A stretch of 64,000 nt of DNA from Oscillospiraceae bacterium (GTDB lineage: Bacteria > Bacillota > Clostridia > Oscillospirales > Ruminococcaceae): positions 1-64,000 of the forward strand of contig JAUNSK010000007.1 in the NCBI GenBank assembly GCA_030539275.1. The letters run 5' to 3'. Shown here in pieces: positions 9,044 through 19,231 of the stretch. The notes beneath the pieces were generated by a model. The model was given only the letters and a program-made list of their open reading frames with translations, was not told the DNA's origin and did no database searches. Position 1 is the first letter of the stretch, and the number at the start of each line of letters is the position of its first letter. Both the position numbers and the translations under genes were made by a program.

Positions 9044-10900
9044 ATGATTAAAAAGCTTAGAATGAGATTTGTTTTTGTAAACATGCTTATGCTTACATTA
9101 GTTCTGTTTGCTACACTAAGCGGCATCTATATCCTTATGGTAAATTCAGAAGTCAAGATGTCTGAAGAAATTATGGATACGCTTATTGATAATCACAGAA
9201 AAAATATCCGTGATTCAGATCAGCACTTTTCTGATCCCCCTGTCAATTCCGACAGCAATACAAACAGAGTACTGTCTGCTGATCCGGTTTCTTATGATCT
9301 TAACTGCCAGGCCTCTGTTGTACTTCTGAATGATTTCAGAGATGATCAGAATTATTCATTTGAACCTTATTCTGATCCGGGCTGGGAAAGCTATTGGAAA
9401 GATTACTTCGAACATGCTCCTAAACCAGAAAACCCCGTTTATCCTCCACAATGGCCTGTCTGGCCCCAATGGACACAGCCGGTATGGGAAAACCCGGAAC
9501 CACCTTATTCTAAACCTGATCATGATAAGCCTGTCCAGACGGACACCACAACTGCCAGGCCTGAAGTAACTACACAACCACCTGCTGTTACTCAGGAAAG
9601 CGTTATCGTTTCAGAACATACTGAGGATACTGAGCCGGAAATACCACAGGCGGCAGGTGAAGAAATAACCAGCACTCAGCCTACTTCAACGACTGTTCCG
9701 GAATCTTCATCCGTATCTTCACAGCCGCAGTCTTCTGCTTCTAAGAGTACTTCCACAGGCACGCAAACTGCTGTGCCGGCCGATAAACCTATACAGGAAA
9801 CCATCCCCCGTGAGCCGAAACATGATATATCTGCCAAGTATAACGGAAATCTGATAAGGTCAAATATATTTGTGGTACTGGATATTAAGAAAAATATCAC
9901 AGATATATCATATCAGTATTTTCAGAATGATACCAGGGAAGAACTTGAGGCATATGATGCACAGCTCAAAACTGCAGTAAAAGAGATCATGAAAAGCTCC
10001 GAAACAAAGGGAAAATATGAAATTGAGTCAATTTCATACAGATATAAAATTACAAGTACGCCTGACCACAAATCATATTATGTGCTTTTGCTTGACAGAT
10101 CGATTGAGATCTCAACGCTCAAACGTCTGAGATATACTTTCATAATCATAGGCTGTATAGGAATAGTAGCATTTTTCTTTATCAGTCTTGCTATTTCTGC
10201 ATGGGCTGTAAAACCGACAGCCATTGCATGGACAAAGCAAAAACAGTTTATCGCTGATGCCTCACACGAACTTAAGACTCCGCTGACAGTAATATCGGCA
10301 AATACTGATGTACTTCTTGCAAATCCATGTGACTATATAATGAATCAGGAAAGATGGATAAAGTACATCAAATCTGAAACTGTCAGAATGACCAAGCTCG
10401 TCAACGAACTCCTGTACATTGCAAAATCCGATTCAAACGAGATAAAAATGGAGAAAACCGAATTTGATATCTCTAATCTGATATCCAGTGTATGCCTTGT
10501 TTTTGAACCACTTGTTTTTGAATCCGGACGAACACTGCTAAGTGATATTACACCCCATTTAAAATATTTCGGTGATGAGGACAGGATCAAGCAGCTGATT
10601 ACTATTCTTCTTGACAACGCTGTCAAATATTCTATCGTTCACACAGAAATAACTGCCTCGCTCTTCAGGAACAATCAGGGCAGAGTTAAATTCTGTATTT
10701 CAAACAAATGTGAGAATATACAAAAAGAAAATCTGCCGAAGTTATTCGACAGATTCTATAGACTTGATGATTCACGCAACAGTGAAAAAGGAGGCAACGG
10801 TCTGGGTCTCAACATTGCACAGACTATAGCTGAGGCACACTCAGGCTCCATAAGTGTTCAGTACAATTATGGAATAATCTCCTTTACAGTTACATTTTAA
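9044..10900 (+). CDS. Sensor histidine kinase with long Pro/Thr-rich extracytoplasmic region
   Basis: The 618-residue kinase has a first membrane helix at about residues 8-32 and a second at about 365-390. Between them are over 300 extracytoplasmic residues, including a low-complexity stretch (about 115-265) rich in Pro, Thr, Ser and Glu that looks like a wall-spanning linker. No HAMP domain is evident. The HisKA box has His408 in ASHELKTPL. The HATPase part carries DNAVKYS and GGNGLGLNIA. It is co-transcribed with the upstream response regulator. Its stop codon overlaps the stop of the convergent lipoprotein gene by four bases (TTAA). The ligand is unknown. Confidence 0.92.
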   Translation: MIKKLRMRFVFVNMLMLTLVLFATLSGIYILMVNSEVKMSEEIMDTLIDNHRKNIRDSDQHFSDPPVNSDSNTNRVLSADPVSYDLNCQASVVLLNDFRDDQNYSFEPYSDPGWESYWKDYFEHAPKPENPVYPPQWPVWPQWTQPVWENPEPPYSKPDHDKPVQTDTTTARPEVTTQPPAVTQESVIVSEHTEDTEPEIPQAAGEEITSTQPTSTTVPESSSVSSQPQSSASKSTSTGTQTAVPADKPIQETIPREPKHDISAKYNGNLIRSNIFVVLDIKKNITDISYQYFQNDTREELEAYDAQLKTAVKEIMKSSETKGKYEIESISYRYKITSTPDHKSYYVLLLDRSIEISTLKRLRYTFIIIGCIGIVAFFFISLAISAWAVKPTAIAWTKQKQFIADASHELKTPLTVISANTDVLLANPCDYIMNQERWIKYIKSETVRMTKLVNELLYIAKSDSNEIKMEKTEFDISNLISSVCLVFEPLVFESGRTLLSDITPHLKYFGDEDRIKQLITILLDNAVKYSIVHTEITASLFRNNQGRVKFCISNKCENIQKENLPKLFDRFYRLDDSRNSEKGGNGLGLNIAQTIAEAHSGSISVQYNYGIISFTVTF

Positions 10901-12879
10901 CGTGCTTTCAGGAAAAAAAGCTTTTCGCTGTCACAGTCATCATAATCATAAGCAGCACATATCAGTGTATCATCCGATACAGGACAAACAATCTGGATAT
11001 CTATTCCCAGGCTTTCTTCTGAAAGATCCAGAAGTTTTACATTTTCACTTGTTTTGCTGTCCCATCCATAAAAAATGTTATTTGTCTGATAAAAGAAATC
11101 GAATCTTCCTGCACCGCTGTACAGAAACGGTTCATCCTGCTGCGATATTTTACTTGTATACAGCTCTTTGCCTATTAAACCGTGTTCAAGCAATGCAATT
11201 ATATGCTGTTCACTGCTGTAATAGCTGAGAGCTGTTGTGTTGTCTGAAAGCTTCAGTATCTGCGGACTGTAATATCCTTCCGGAATTACTGTACTGCTGA
11301 TACTCATCGATTCCTGATCAATCAGCATCACTTTCCAGCATGACATGTCTTCATTTTCTGTGTTCATAAGAACATATACATATTCATCGTCAGCTAAAAT
11401 AGTCTTAACTGTAACAGGCTCTGATATATCTGCTGCTTTGCCAAGACTTCTGCTGAATTTAAATTTTCCATCCTGTGAATATACGCAAATGAAGTATTCA
11501 ACAAGATAATTCTCCTGCGTATCCTCCGTTTGATCAGCAGCCTGGGTTTCACTGACAGGTTCTGTGATCTTGCTGTTGAGACAATATATATCACCATTTT
11601 CCGATACATATGTCTGCTGGGCATAGAAATCGTTATCCGTTTCGCTAACAGCAGTCTGATCAAGTAACCTGCCGTTCGTATCAGCTCTGAACATATATGG
11701 ACGGACATCATCACTTACCTGTGAACTGAACAGGATCATGTCAGCATATGAACTTGATATACTGCTGAGTGAATAAATACTGTCTATATCTGTACCATAT
11801 ACAGCTATCTTAACCGGTTCTTCGCTTTCAGAGGACAGTCCGTACAGATAATCATCACTGTTTTTTTCAAAAAGTATATCATAGTCTGAGCATGGCGGAT
11901 ATATTGTACTCACGTCATGAAGCTCATATTCTTGGAGCTGATTTCCGTTTGTGTAATCCAGCTTATATACATTTATTTTTGTTTCTTTATTTTTACCCGG
12001 AACAAGAATTATATTTCCATCAGGTGCAGTAAAAAGATCAGCTATGCTTCCATATGTATTTTCTATCTCATACTTAAGCTTCATGTCCTTGTCAACTGCA
12101 TATAACTTATATACAGGCTGTTTTTCATCCGGAATCATCTGAGATGACAAAAAAATCTTGTCGTCAATAACATATGTAAGAATATAATATCCTTCTTTTG
12201 TCTCAGTTATGTTTTCTACCCGTTCAAACTCTTCAAACTTAAGCTTATCACCGAGCTGAATGTCTGATACAGGATTAAGTCTGGTATCAAAAACCTTTAT
12301 ATCTGATTTTACATTTTCAGAGCTGCCTGTAACCGTAAGCATAATAATATGGGATGTCTGCTCATCAAATATCATTTTTTTAACAATTACGCCGTCATCG
12401 AGTTTTGTCTGTGCGGTTATCTTGCCGGTTGCGCAATCAGCTGCTGCAGCAATTGTATTATACTCTTCATCTGAATATATGTATATGGTCTGATTATCTG
12501 TAAGCAGCACATGATCTATATAAGTACTGTCTACTCCGCATATTGTTTTGCTTATCTTCCCTGTTTTTGTATCGAAAATACATTCGGAAGTCTCAGTAAT
12601 ATTGTTCTGAACACAGCCGGAAAAATATACACTGCCGTTTGTGTACTGAAGAGTCTGAATGTAATCAAGTCCTTCAGGAAGCTCCGCTTCCTGCATTTTA
12701 CAACCATCAAACAAGGCTTTTTCATCTTCTTCCGGTTCGTCTGTCTGAACGGTCGTTGCTGCCGGAGTTGTCTGCTCGATTTGACTGCTGCTGTCAGGAA
12801 TATTTTTATTACAGCTGCATAAAAGAGCCGCTGCAAGAATAATTGTAAATCCGCTTAGTACTGATTTATAATATTTCAT
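10897..12879 (-). CDS. Propeller-like lipoprotein, paralogue of the N-terminal part of the neighbouring solute-binding fusion
   Basis: This is an exported lipoprotein with a lipobox ending LLCSC close to the N-terminus. The chosen start is the ATG at 12879, which has a GGGTGGAG ribosome site; an in-frame GTG lies nine bases upstream. The 660-residue mature part has repeated short beta segments and no known catalytic motif, consistent with a beta-propeller. Similar phrases appear in the 12947-16114 product: LPEGLDYIQTLQYTNGSVYFSG against MPEGMDYVENIRYSNDKIYLTG (each split by context), and YSGAGRFDF against YEGAGSYDF near the domain end. It therefore corresponds to the propeller half without the solute-binding half. 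It is the last gene of the six-gene operon. Confidence 0.7.
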   Translation of the reverse strand: MKYYKSVLSGFTIILAAALLCSCNKNIPDSSSQIEQTTPAATTVQTDEPEEDEKALFDGCKMQEAELPEGLDYIQTLQYTNGSVYFSGCVQNNITETSECIFDTKTGKISKTICGVDSTYIDHVLLTDNQTIYIYSDEEYNTIAAAADCATGKITAQTKLDDGVIVKKMIFDEQTSHIIMLTVTGSSENVKSDIKVFDTRLNPVSDIQLGDKLKFEEFERVENITETKEGYYILTYVIDDKIFLSSQMIPDEKQPVYKLYAVDKDMKLKYEIENTYGSIADLFTAPDGNIILVPGKNKETKINVYKLDYTNGNQLQEYELHDVSTIYPPCSDYDILFEKNSDDYLYGLSSESEEPVKIAVYGTDIDSIYSLSSISSSYADMILFSSQVSDDVRPYMFRADTNGRLLDQTAVSETDNDFYAQQTYVSENGDIYCLNSKITEPVSETQAADQTEDTQENYLVEYFICVYSQDGKFKFSRSLGKAADISEPVTVKTILADDEYVYVLMNTENEDMSCWKVMLIDQESMSISSTVIPEGYYSPQILKLSDNTTALSYYSSEQHIIALLEHGLIGKELYTSKISQQDEPFLYSGAGRFDFFYQTNNIFYGWDSKTSENVKLLDLSEESLGIDIQIVCPVSDDTLICAAYDYDDCDSEKLFFLKAR

Positions 12880-12946
12880 ATACTCCACCCTTCAAAAACA
12901 ATTATAAGATGCGCAGGCATATGCCTGTGCATCTTATATTATTATA

Positions 12947-15900
12947 TCAGCTTATTTCCTTTAAGTAAAGTGCTGCTTTGCTCTGGATTGCTTTGGCAGC
13001 TTCCTGTGCTGTTGTACCATCTTCAAGGAATGTGTTGAACTGCTCATCAATTATATCATTTATTTTTGAATCAATTACTGAGTGTCTTGTTGAATCAGAT
13101 ATTAATCCGACAAGTTTCTGAGCCGATTCAGTGTCTATCGGCTTTATTTCTATTTCTTCGCCGTCAGAACCAATTGTATATGAACTGCCGTTATCAGAGA
13201 TCTGGGCATTCTTTATGGTTTTATCCATTGCGGATTTCTTAAGAGGGAAAGAACCACTAGTATAATTATCTTCCGTTGGGTTCTGATAATCATCCATAAG
13301 GAAGTTTTTCACAAATGACCAGGCAGCTTCCTTTTTGTCTGATTTCTCTGATATACCTACTGTAACTACCGGAATAATTAAAGTTCCGTTTCCTTCAGAT
13401 GTAGGAATACCTTTTAACACTGCAGCTTCACGGATACTGCCCTGCTGAAGAGAATTAAAATCTTCAAAGCCGCCGGTCTTCAATATCTCTGCATAACACT
13501 TGTTATCTTTGAAACGACTTGCATTATCCGATTCGTCATACTTCTCTTTTGCCTCGATCTCTTTGTCTTCCTTTATACCGTCCTTCTTGATAAATTCCAG
13601 AAGACTTATAAATGTTTCATTATCAAAGTTACAGGTCTTTGCTTTGAAATCAACAAACTCTGACAGATTTTCTTTTACAAGAGTATACAGGAGATCTTCG
13701 TAAGTTGTTTTATAGAAAATACTCTTGCCGGATTTGCTGTCAGCAAACTTAAGAAATTCATCAATTGTCCATCCCGGATCCTCCCCGAGCTCTGATGCCT
13801 TTCCTACTATCGTCTGGATTCCGAACTGAGGAACAAGCTGATATAATTTATTGTCTGTTGTATACATATCAAAGATATTTGTATAATAGTCTTCTTTCTT
13901 TATATCTTTGTCATTGTCAATAAAAGTGTTCAGATCTGTAAGAAGTCCCTTTGCAATATATGATTCCATGTCCGTTTCATAATTTCCTATTATAATGTCA
14001 GGTATATCACCTGAAATTATATCAGTGTTTAAATTATTGACCCCTGATACATATTTGTCATCCTTATATGAGCTGAATTTTGAATAGTCGGTGATCTGTA
14101 TTCTGTAATCCGGGTTTTCCTTATTGAACTTTGTTATTGTATCAATAACCGAGCCATATGTAATGTCAATTCCTGCTGCAGTAATGATCTGTCTGCTCTG
14201 GATCTGTTTAAGTGTTTCTTCATCAACCCTGTTAAGAATGTATACCTTTGACGAACCATCCTGCCTGTCAAAAGCTGAGCAGACTATAGTATTATCATCA
14301 ACCGGATAAAAGCCCTGTACACTTATACTTATATCAGAATCTACCCAGTTGATGATCTCTGTATGCTTTTTATCCTTAACAGAATAACCATAAACAGCGT
14401 CCTCGTTTGAAAAATAAAAATCGTATGAACCTGCTCCTTCGTACAGTTCTCCGCCGTTTCCGATAGCTGCATTATCCATTTCAATACTTTCACCAAGTTT
14501 ATTGTTTTCATAGTCTATCGGCTGAATTTTCATTTCATCATCATATGACATTACATAGTCTGCATCTGCTGTAGTAATTACGTTGTTGATATAATTTGAT
14601 TCACCCGCATCGATCGTTGCCTTGAGTTTTCCGTCAGCATCAACAACAGATATATTTGCCTTCGCTCCGTCCTCACCGTAAGTCTGGGATTCAAGTAATA
14701 ATGTTCCGTCGTCTTTAACAACCATTTTTTCAATATATGCCTCAGAATCAAGATCAAGATCATCAAGATCTACTGATTCGGAAAAATCTCCGTTTTCATC
14801 ATAAACAAGTACGCTGTAATCATTGTCCTGTGTATAGTCTCCTGTTTCTTCGTCCTTAACAGAATTGCTTACGGTCTCAAGTGCATACAGCCTGCCGTCT
14901 GAACCTAAAGTTGTCAGATTTACATAACCGCTGTTACTTACGTTTTCATTCAGATTGATTTCTTTTGAAATACTTCCGTCCAGATCCATAATTTCGATAG
15001 TCTGGCCATTGTCATTTCCGTATGTTGTAGTATTCATGAAGAGACTGCTGCCATAGAAAGAGGTTGTTGAATACATAAATGAAGAATCAAATTCATCTGA
15101 AAAGTCAAACAGCTTGGCAGATTCCTCATTTTCAAACTTATACCCATAAATAGATGATTCATCTGCATACACTACATCATAGCCTCCTGCAGTTCCATAG
15201 CACATCTGGGCATCAGGAATCTCATATCTGCCCACAGTTGAACCGTCCTGAGAACTTATTTCATTAAACATCATCAATCCGGATGAGAATTTATCAATAC
15301 TGCTGAGGATCAGATTCCCGTTTGGTGCTATGAAACACTGTGATACGTATCCGGCATCATCCATGTCATCAGCAGTGTAAATGACATCTAATTCAGAACT
15401 CAGCTTATAGACAGACGGAGAACCACTCTCAGATGAGTAGTCCATTGATACGGCATAATATCCACCCTCTTTATCAGATATTACTGAGCTGATAGTAGAG
15501 TTTTTAGAGAGTCCGAGTTTTTCTGTCAGATCAATATCCTCCATGATATTAAGTGCCTTATCATAAATCTGAAGACTCACTTTTGAATTCATCATTTGGT
15601 ACTCAATTTTTACTGCACACAAGTTACCCTGTTCATTTAAGAAAACTGATGAAATATACTGATCCATACTGAGTTCCGTCTTTGCTGTTTCTTCTCCTGT
15701 AGTTCTGTCAAAAACAGACAGGAACTGACTTGACTCTGAATTTGCATAACTGACATATATCTTATCTTCAGTCATACAAGCACTCATAATATAACTGACA
15801 GCAGCGTTCAGCTTGATGTCGCTCATTGTCTTGTTTTCTATATCAAGTATTTTAGAAATATTCTCTCCTTCGCCGCCGTTTTTATATCCGGTAAGATAAA

Positions 15901-16114
15901 TTTTGTCATTAGAATATCTGATATTTTCAACATAATCCATACCCTCAGGCATATCAAGCTCTTTTGGCACAAAATAGTTCTCAATTTTTCTTGCACTGTT
16001 CAGTTTGGTAGTCTTTTTATTATCATCCTTTTTTGTACATCCTGCTGTACTTACAGCAAATGCCGCAGCAAGAAATACAGATAATACTCTTTTTGTTATA
16101 TCCAGTCTTTCCAT
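12947..16114 (-). CDS. Lipoprotein fusing a propeller-like domain to an ABC-type extracellular solute-binding protein
   Basis: The start at 16114 is preferred over an upstream in-frame start because a GAAAGGA ribosome site sits at the right distance and a typical lipoprotein signal (lipobox AVSTAGC) follows directly. The product is 1055 residues. About residues 45-635 resemble a beta-propeller and match the neighbouring lipoprotein. About 640-1055 form a family 1 (carbohydrate-type) solute-binding protein, with features such as DIPDIIIGNYETD, GLLTDLNTFIDND, WTIDEFLKFAD and AAWSFVKNFLMDD. It presumably delivers a ligand to the permeases encoded upstream in the same operon. The fusion is unusual; the ligand cannot be told from the sequence. 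Confidence 0.82.
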   Translation of the reverse strand: MERLDITKRVLSVFLAAAFAVSTAGCTKKDDNKKTTKLNSARKIENYFVPKELDMPEGMDYVENIRYSNDKIYLTGYKNGGEGENISKILDIENKTMSDIKLNAAVSYIMSACMTEDKIYVSYANSESSQFLSVFDRTTGEETAKTELSMDQYISSVFLNEQGNLCAVKIEYQMMNSKVSLQIYDKALNIMEDIDLTEKLGLSKNSTISSVISDKEGGYYAVSMDYSSESGSPSVYKLSSELDVIYTADDMDDAGYVSQCFIAPNGNLILSSIDKFSSGLMMFNEISSQDGSTVGRYEIPDAQMCYGTAGGYDVVYADESSIYGYKFENEESAKLFDFSDEFDSSFMYSTTSFYGSSLFMNTTTYGNDNGQTIEIMDLDGSISKEINLNENVSNSGYVNLTTLGSDGRLYALETVSNSVKDEETGDYTQDNDYSVLVYDENGDFSESVDLDDLDLDSEAYIEKMVVKDDGTLLLESQTYGEDGAKANISVVDADGKLKATIDAGESNYINNVITTADADYVMSYDDEMKIQPIDYENNKLGESIEMDNAAIGNGGELYEGAGSYDFYFSNEDAVYGYSVKDKKHTEIINWVDSDISISVQGFYPVDDNTIVCSAFDRQDGSSKVYILNRVDEETLKQIQSRQIITAAGIDITYGSVIDTITKFNKENPDYRIQITDYSKFSSYKDDKYVSGVNNLNTDIISGDIPDIIIGNYETDMESYIAKGLLTDLNTFIDNDKDIKKEDYYTNIFDMYTTDNKLYQLVPQFGIQTIVGKASELGEDPGWTIDEFLKFADSKSGKSIFYKTTYEDLLYTLVKENLSEFVDFKAKTCNFDNETFISLLEFIKKDGIKEDKEIEAKEKYDESDNASRFKDNKCYAEILKTGGFEDFNSLQQGSIREAAVLKGIPTSEGNGTLIIPVVTVGISEKSDKKEAAWSFVKNFLMDDYQNPTEDNYTSGSFPLKKSAMDKTIKNAQISDNGSSYTIGSDGEEIEIKPIDTESAQKLVGLISDSTRHSVIDSKINDIIDEQFNTFLEDGTTAQEAAKAIQSKAALYLKEIS

Positions 16115-16118
16115 CTTC

Positions 16119-17339
16119 TTAATTTCCTTTCTTCTGTAACTTAATATTATCCTCTTCGTATGATCTGATATAGTCTGATACACGCTTCTTATATGTGTAC
16201 TTATACATGAGTTTTTCGGTAAAGTCCTTAAGATGCCATGTACGCTCGCGGTTTACCCTCAGTAAAAACGCAAGAATTATCAGCAGAGATGCTGCTGCAC
16301 ATAAAAGCCTTATAAAAAACAGAGCGGTTAATCTGGCTGAAGTTATCAGGGCCGCATTTTCCCAGTACGGCAGTGCTACCGGTTTTGATACAACGGCTGT
16401 CCTGTCAAATGTTCTGACATTTTTCCAGAGATTCATTGTACTGTATCTGTTTGTGTTGTCACGGATAACACAAGCAAGAGCCTGTTCCTTCTTATCAATG
16501 TTTTTTTCAGTCATTGAATCAATACCATAGTATTTGAGAACAATGTTTTTCGCATAGTTATCAACCGGATCAGGAAGCACCGCTTCATATGTACCGAGCG
16601 TTTCACTTGCACCTGCTGCTTCAAGACTGCCGTAATGAATATACACGAGAGGTGCCTCAGGATACACATCCTTTGTTGCAGCGTTATTCTCACTTTTTAC
16701 TACTCCGTTTATAATAAACTCTGTACCAGAAATATAAACGGGAAGTCCTGTCACATCTGAAGAACTGTATATACTCCATGCTGCCTTTTCATCAAGAACA
16801 ACAGTGTTTGTACTGAGCTGATCCTGATATATATAGTTGCCGCTTATCAGTTCAAGCGGGTGAAATTCAAAAAAGTCGCCATCAACTCCGATAATGCTTG
16901 CATTGGCTGTATCACTGCTCTGAGCTGCAGCCGGCTTTTCAGAGTCTGAGAATCCATCCATGCCGTTATCCGGCGGCATATAAGTCACAGGATTTTTTGA
17001 CGATGATATCTGCACAACAGAGATCTGTGAACTGTATGCATCCGTCCACACCTGTGCATTTTCGTTTAGCGGCTTGTATGCCTCCTCATCCAGTGTTGCC
17101 TGTATACTCTCTCTGAGATTACAGGCTTCGGTTTTCGTATACATCTTTTCATCCGGCGGATAGAAAACTGAGATCTGGGCATACGGACTGCCGTCTGCTG
17201 ACCATCTGTCTGCCATAAGCTGCGATGAATGCACATCTTTAATTGATAAGGATGCCGCCGACGTCACAGAGTACAGCAAAACAGCAGCTGATAAATATAT
17301 TACGCGCCTTTTTCTGAATATATGTTTTTTTATTTTCAT
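16119..17339 (-). CDS. Membrane protein with a MacB-periplasmic-core-like domain but no FtsX or ATPase domain
   Basis: The 406-residue protein has an N-terminal membrane helix (about 13-32), a large extracytoplasmic region, one C-terminal helix (about 333-362) and a basic cytoplasmic tail. The segment SIIGVDGDFFEF...LISGNYIYQDQ...VVLDEKAAWSIY...GLPVYISGTEFIINGVVK has the spacing and motifs of the MacB/FtsX-type periplasmic core domain. The multi-helix FtsX permease and the ATPase seen in real MacB proteins are absent. Its stop is four bases before the next gene, and its start is four bases from the adaptor gene's stop, so coupling is likely. It may be a structural partner of the adaptor; this is inference. 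Confidence 0.65.
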   Translation of the reverse strand: MKIKKHIFRKRRVIYLSAAVLLYSVTSAASLSIKDVHSSQLMADRWSADGSPYAQISVFYPPDEKMYTKTEACNLRESIQATLDEEAYKPLNENAQVWTDAYSSQISVVQISSSKNPVTYMPPDNGMDGFSDSEKPAAAQSSDTANASIIGVDGDFFEFHPLELISGNYIYQDQLSTNTVVLDEKAAWSIYSSSDVTGLPVYISGTEFIINGVVKSENNAATKDVYPEAPLVYIHYGSLEAAGASETLGTYEAVLPDPVDNYAKNIVLKYYGIDSMTEKNIDKKEQALACVIRDNTNRYSTMNLWKNVRTFDRTAVVSKPVALPYWENAALITSARLTALFFIRLLCAAASLLIILAFLLRVNRERTWHLKDFTEKLMYKYTYKKRVSDYIRSYEEDNIKLQKKGN

Positions 17340-17343
17340 TTTT

Positions 17344-19200
17344 TTACCCCTCAGCTAATCTTACCTGATCTCCTGCTGAGAATGGTTTTGACGATGCTGT
17401 TATTACATAGTCAGCTGAATCACCGAATTCGCCGTTTACAGCACACTGCTTGTCATCCTCTGCGATGACAGTAACATTTACCTTCTTAACAATATATCTG
17501 TTGCCCAGCGGCGTACTTTTTGATTTTACAGAGTATACAAAACTTCCTGATGTATCCTTCTTTACTGCATTTTTCGGAAGCACCATATCATAGCTCTGTG
17601 ATGATTCACCGATCTCAAGCTTCAGATTCTGTCCTTCTGACATGTTGATTCCGTCAACAGAAAATGTTACAGTAAGTTTCGTAGGATCTTCCTTTCCTTT
17701 TACTACACTTCTGACTTTTACAGAAGTATCTTCAAAACCAGGAGTAATTACGTTTGCCTCAGTTCCCTTTTTAACAGACTTGCTCTGTTCCATCGAAATA
17801 TCAGCCTTTGCCGTAAATCCGTCATCCGATATATTTATAACCATCAGCTGATCACTCTGAGCAACGGTTACACCGGCTGTTACACTTATTTCTGATACTA
17901 CACCTTCAACAGGTGAGATGATCTCTGTTGATTTTTCCTTTGTGAGCATCTCATCCAGATCAGCCTGAAGCTTATCAATTTTTTTCTTCTGTGCTTCTAT
18001 TTCAAGTGCTGTCTGTGCATTTAAGACTTTGTCTTCTTTTATTTTTGCCTCCAGCGCATGTGTAGCTGTGTTAAGAGCAAGTCTTGCCTGAGATATTTCT
18101 GAATCGTAATCAATACCAGAGGAACCCGGCATCTCCTGTGACATGCCGGAAGAATCTGAGCTTAGTGAATTGAGCTCATTTGTGACTGATGTAAGCTGTG
18201 TCTGAAGGGAAGATTTTGTCTGCTGAGCTTTTAAGTCAAGTGCAGACTGAGCAGACGTAAGAGCATTGTCTTTCTCGGAAGCAGCAAAAGAAGCTGTGTT
18301 GATCTTATCTCTTAAACTGATAAGATTATTCAGATCCTCCTTTGCATATTTTATCTCGGTATGCTTATCCTCAATTTCTCTTTCTGATGAATTATCCTGT
18401 ATAAGTCTTGAAAGTTCTGTTTCCAGACGATCAACATTTCTCTGTCCTGCTGTAATATCACTGTCGATCGAGCCACCCTGGTACTGTGACTTTATCTGGG
18501 ACAGATCAGCCTGTGCATTTATGCTTTCTGTTTTTGCATTATTGAATGCATTGAGTTCATTTTCAATAGCTCTATACATATCAGAACTCAGAGCACTGTA
18601 TGTCTGTGATGCAAGTGATTCAATATCAGACTCCATCATTGATTTTCGTGCCGTAAGATCTGCAATTCTCAAAGAATTATCAACCGGTGCATCTGTAGAA
18701 TAAGACTGATTTTTCTGCTGGATTTTCTGGTCAAGGGTCTCACGTGCCTGAATAATTGCTGCATTAAGGTCAAAATAATCATCTGCAACTTTCATCAGAC
18801 TTTTTTCATAGGCCAGGTTTTCAGTATCTATCTGTTCCTGAAGTGCTTTTGCCTCTTCGCTGTCCTTTACTTCCTTAAGATAGAAAAGAACCTGTCCCTC
18901 CTTGACCTCCTGACCTTTCTTGACCGCTACTCTTTTTATATCTCTTGATTCATCAGCTGTCAGAGTATAGTTTTTATTAGCCTCAACCATTATATCAAGC
19001 TGATATTTTTTTGAAACAGAATCTCTCGACATGCTGACTACTGATACCTCAGCAAGCGACCAGTTCATAATTGTATTTGAGAAAAAAGTAAGAATAACCA
19101 TAATAATGAGAAAGATTATTATAACATTTTTTACCCATTCTCTTCTGTTTTTTACTTTTGGGTTTTTAGCTGTAATCTCTGTTGTCTCTGTATTATTCAT
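17344..19200 (-). CDS. HlyD/MacA-like membrane fusion (adaptor) protein
   Basis: The 618-residue protein has one N-terminal membrane helix (about 25-48). A first half of a lipoyl/barrel-sandwich domain follows (IKRVAVKKGQEVKEGQVLFYL), then a very long coiled coil (about 115-410, rich in Gln, Leu, Lys, Asp). The second lipoyl half is at STEIISPVEGVVSEISV (about 420) and beta-barrel parts follow to the end. This is the layout of adaptors such as MacA, YknX and HlyD, which work with export systems. Here it lies between sugar-importer-type permeases and a MacB-core-like protein. The coiled coil is long for a Gram-positive adaptor. Confidence 0.82.
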   Translation of the reverse strand: MNNTETTEITAKNPKVKNRREWVKNVIIIFLIIMVILTFFSNTIMNWSLAEVSVVSMSRDSVSKKYQLDIMVEANKNYTLTADESRDIKRVAVKKGQEVKEGQVLFYLKEVKDSEEAKALQEQIDTENLAYEKSLMKVADDYFDLNAAIIQARETLDQKIQQKNQSYSTDAPVDNSLRIADLTARKSMMESDIESLASQTYSALSSDMYRAIENELNAFNNAKTESINAQADLSQIKSQYQGGSIDSDITAGQRNVDRLETELSRLIQDNSSEREIEDKHTEIKYAKEDLNNLISLRDKINTASFAASEKDNALTSAQSALDLKAQQTKSSLQTQLTSVTNELNSLSSDSSGMSQEMPGSSGIDYDSEISQARLALNTATHALEAKIKEDKVLNAQTALEIEAQKKKIDKLQADLDEMLTKEKSTEIISPVEGVVSEISVTAGVTVAQSDQLMVINISDDGFTAKADISMEQSKSVKKGTEANVITPGFEDTSVKVRSVVKGKEDPTKLTVTFSVDGINMSEGQNLKLEIGESSQSYDMVLPKNAVKKDTSGSFVYSVKSKSTPLGNRYIVKKVNVTVIAEDDKQCAVNGEFGDSADYVITASSKPFSAGDQVRLAEG

Positions 19201-19231
19201 TTTAAATATCCTTTCATTGATCTGCTTGATT

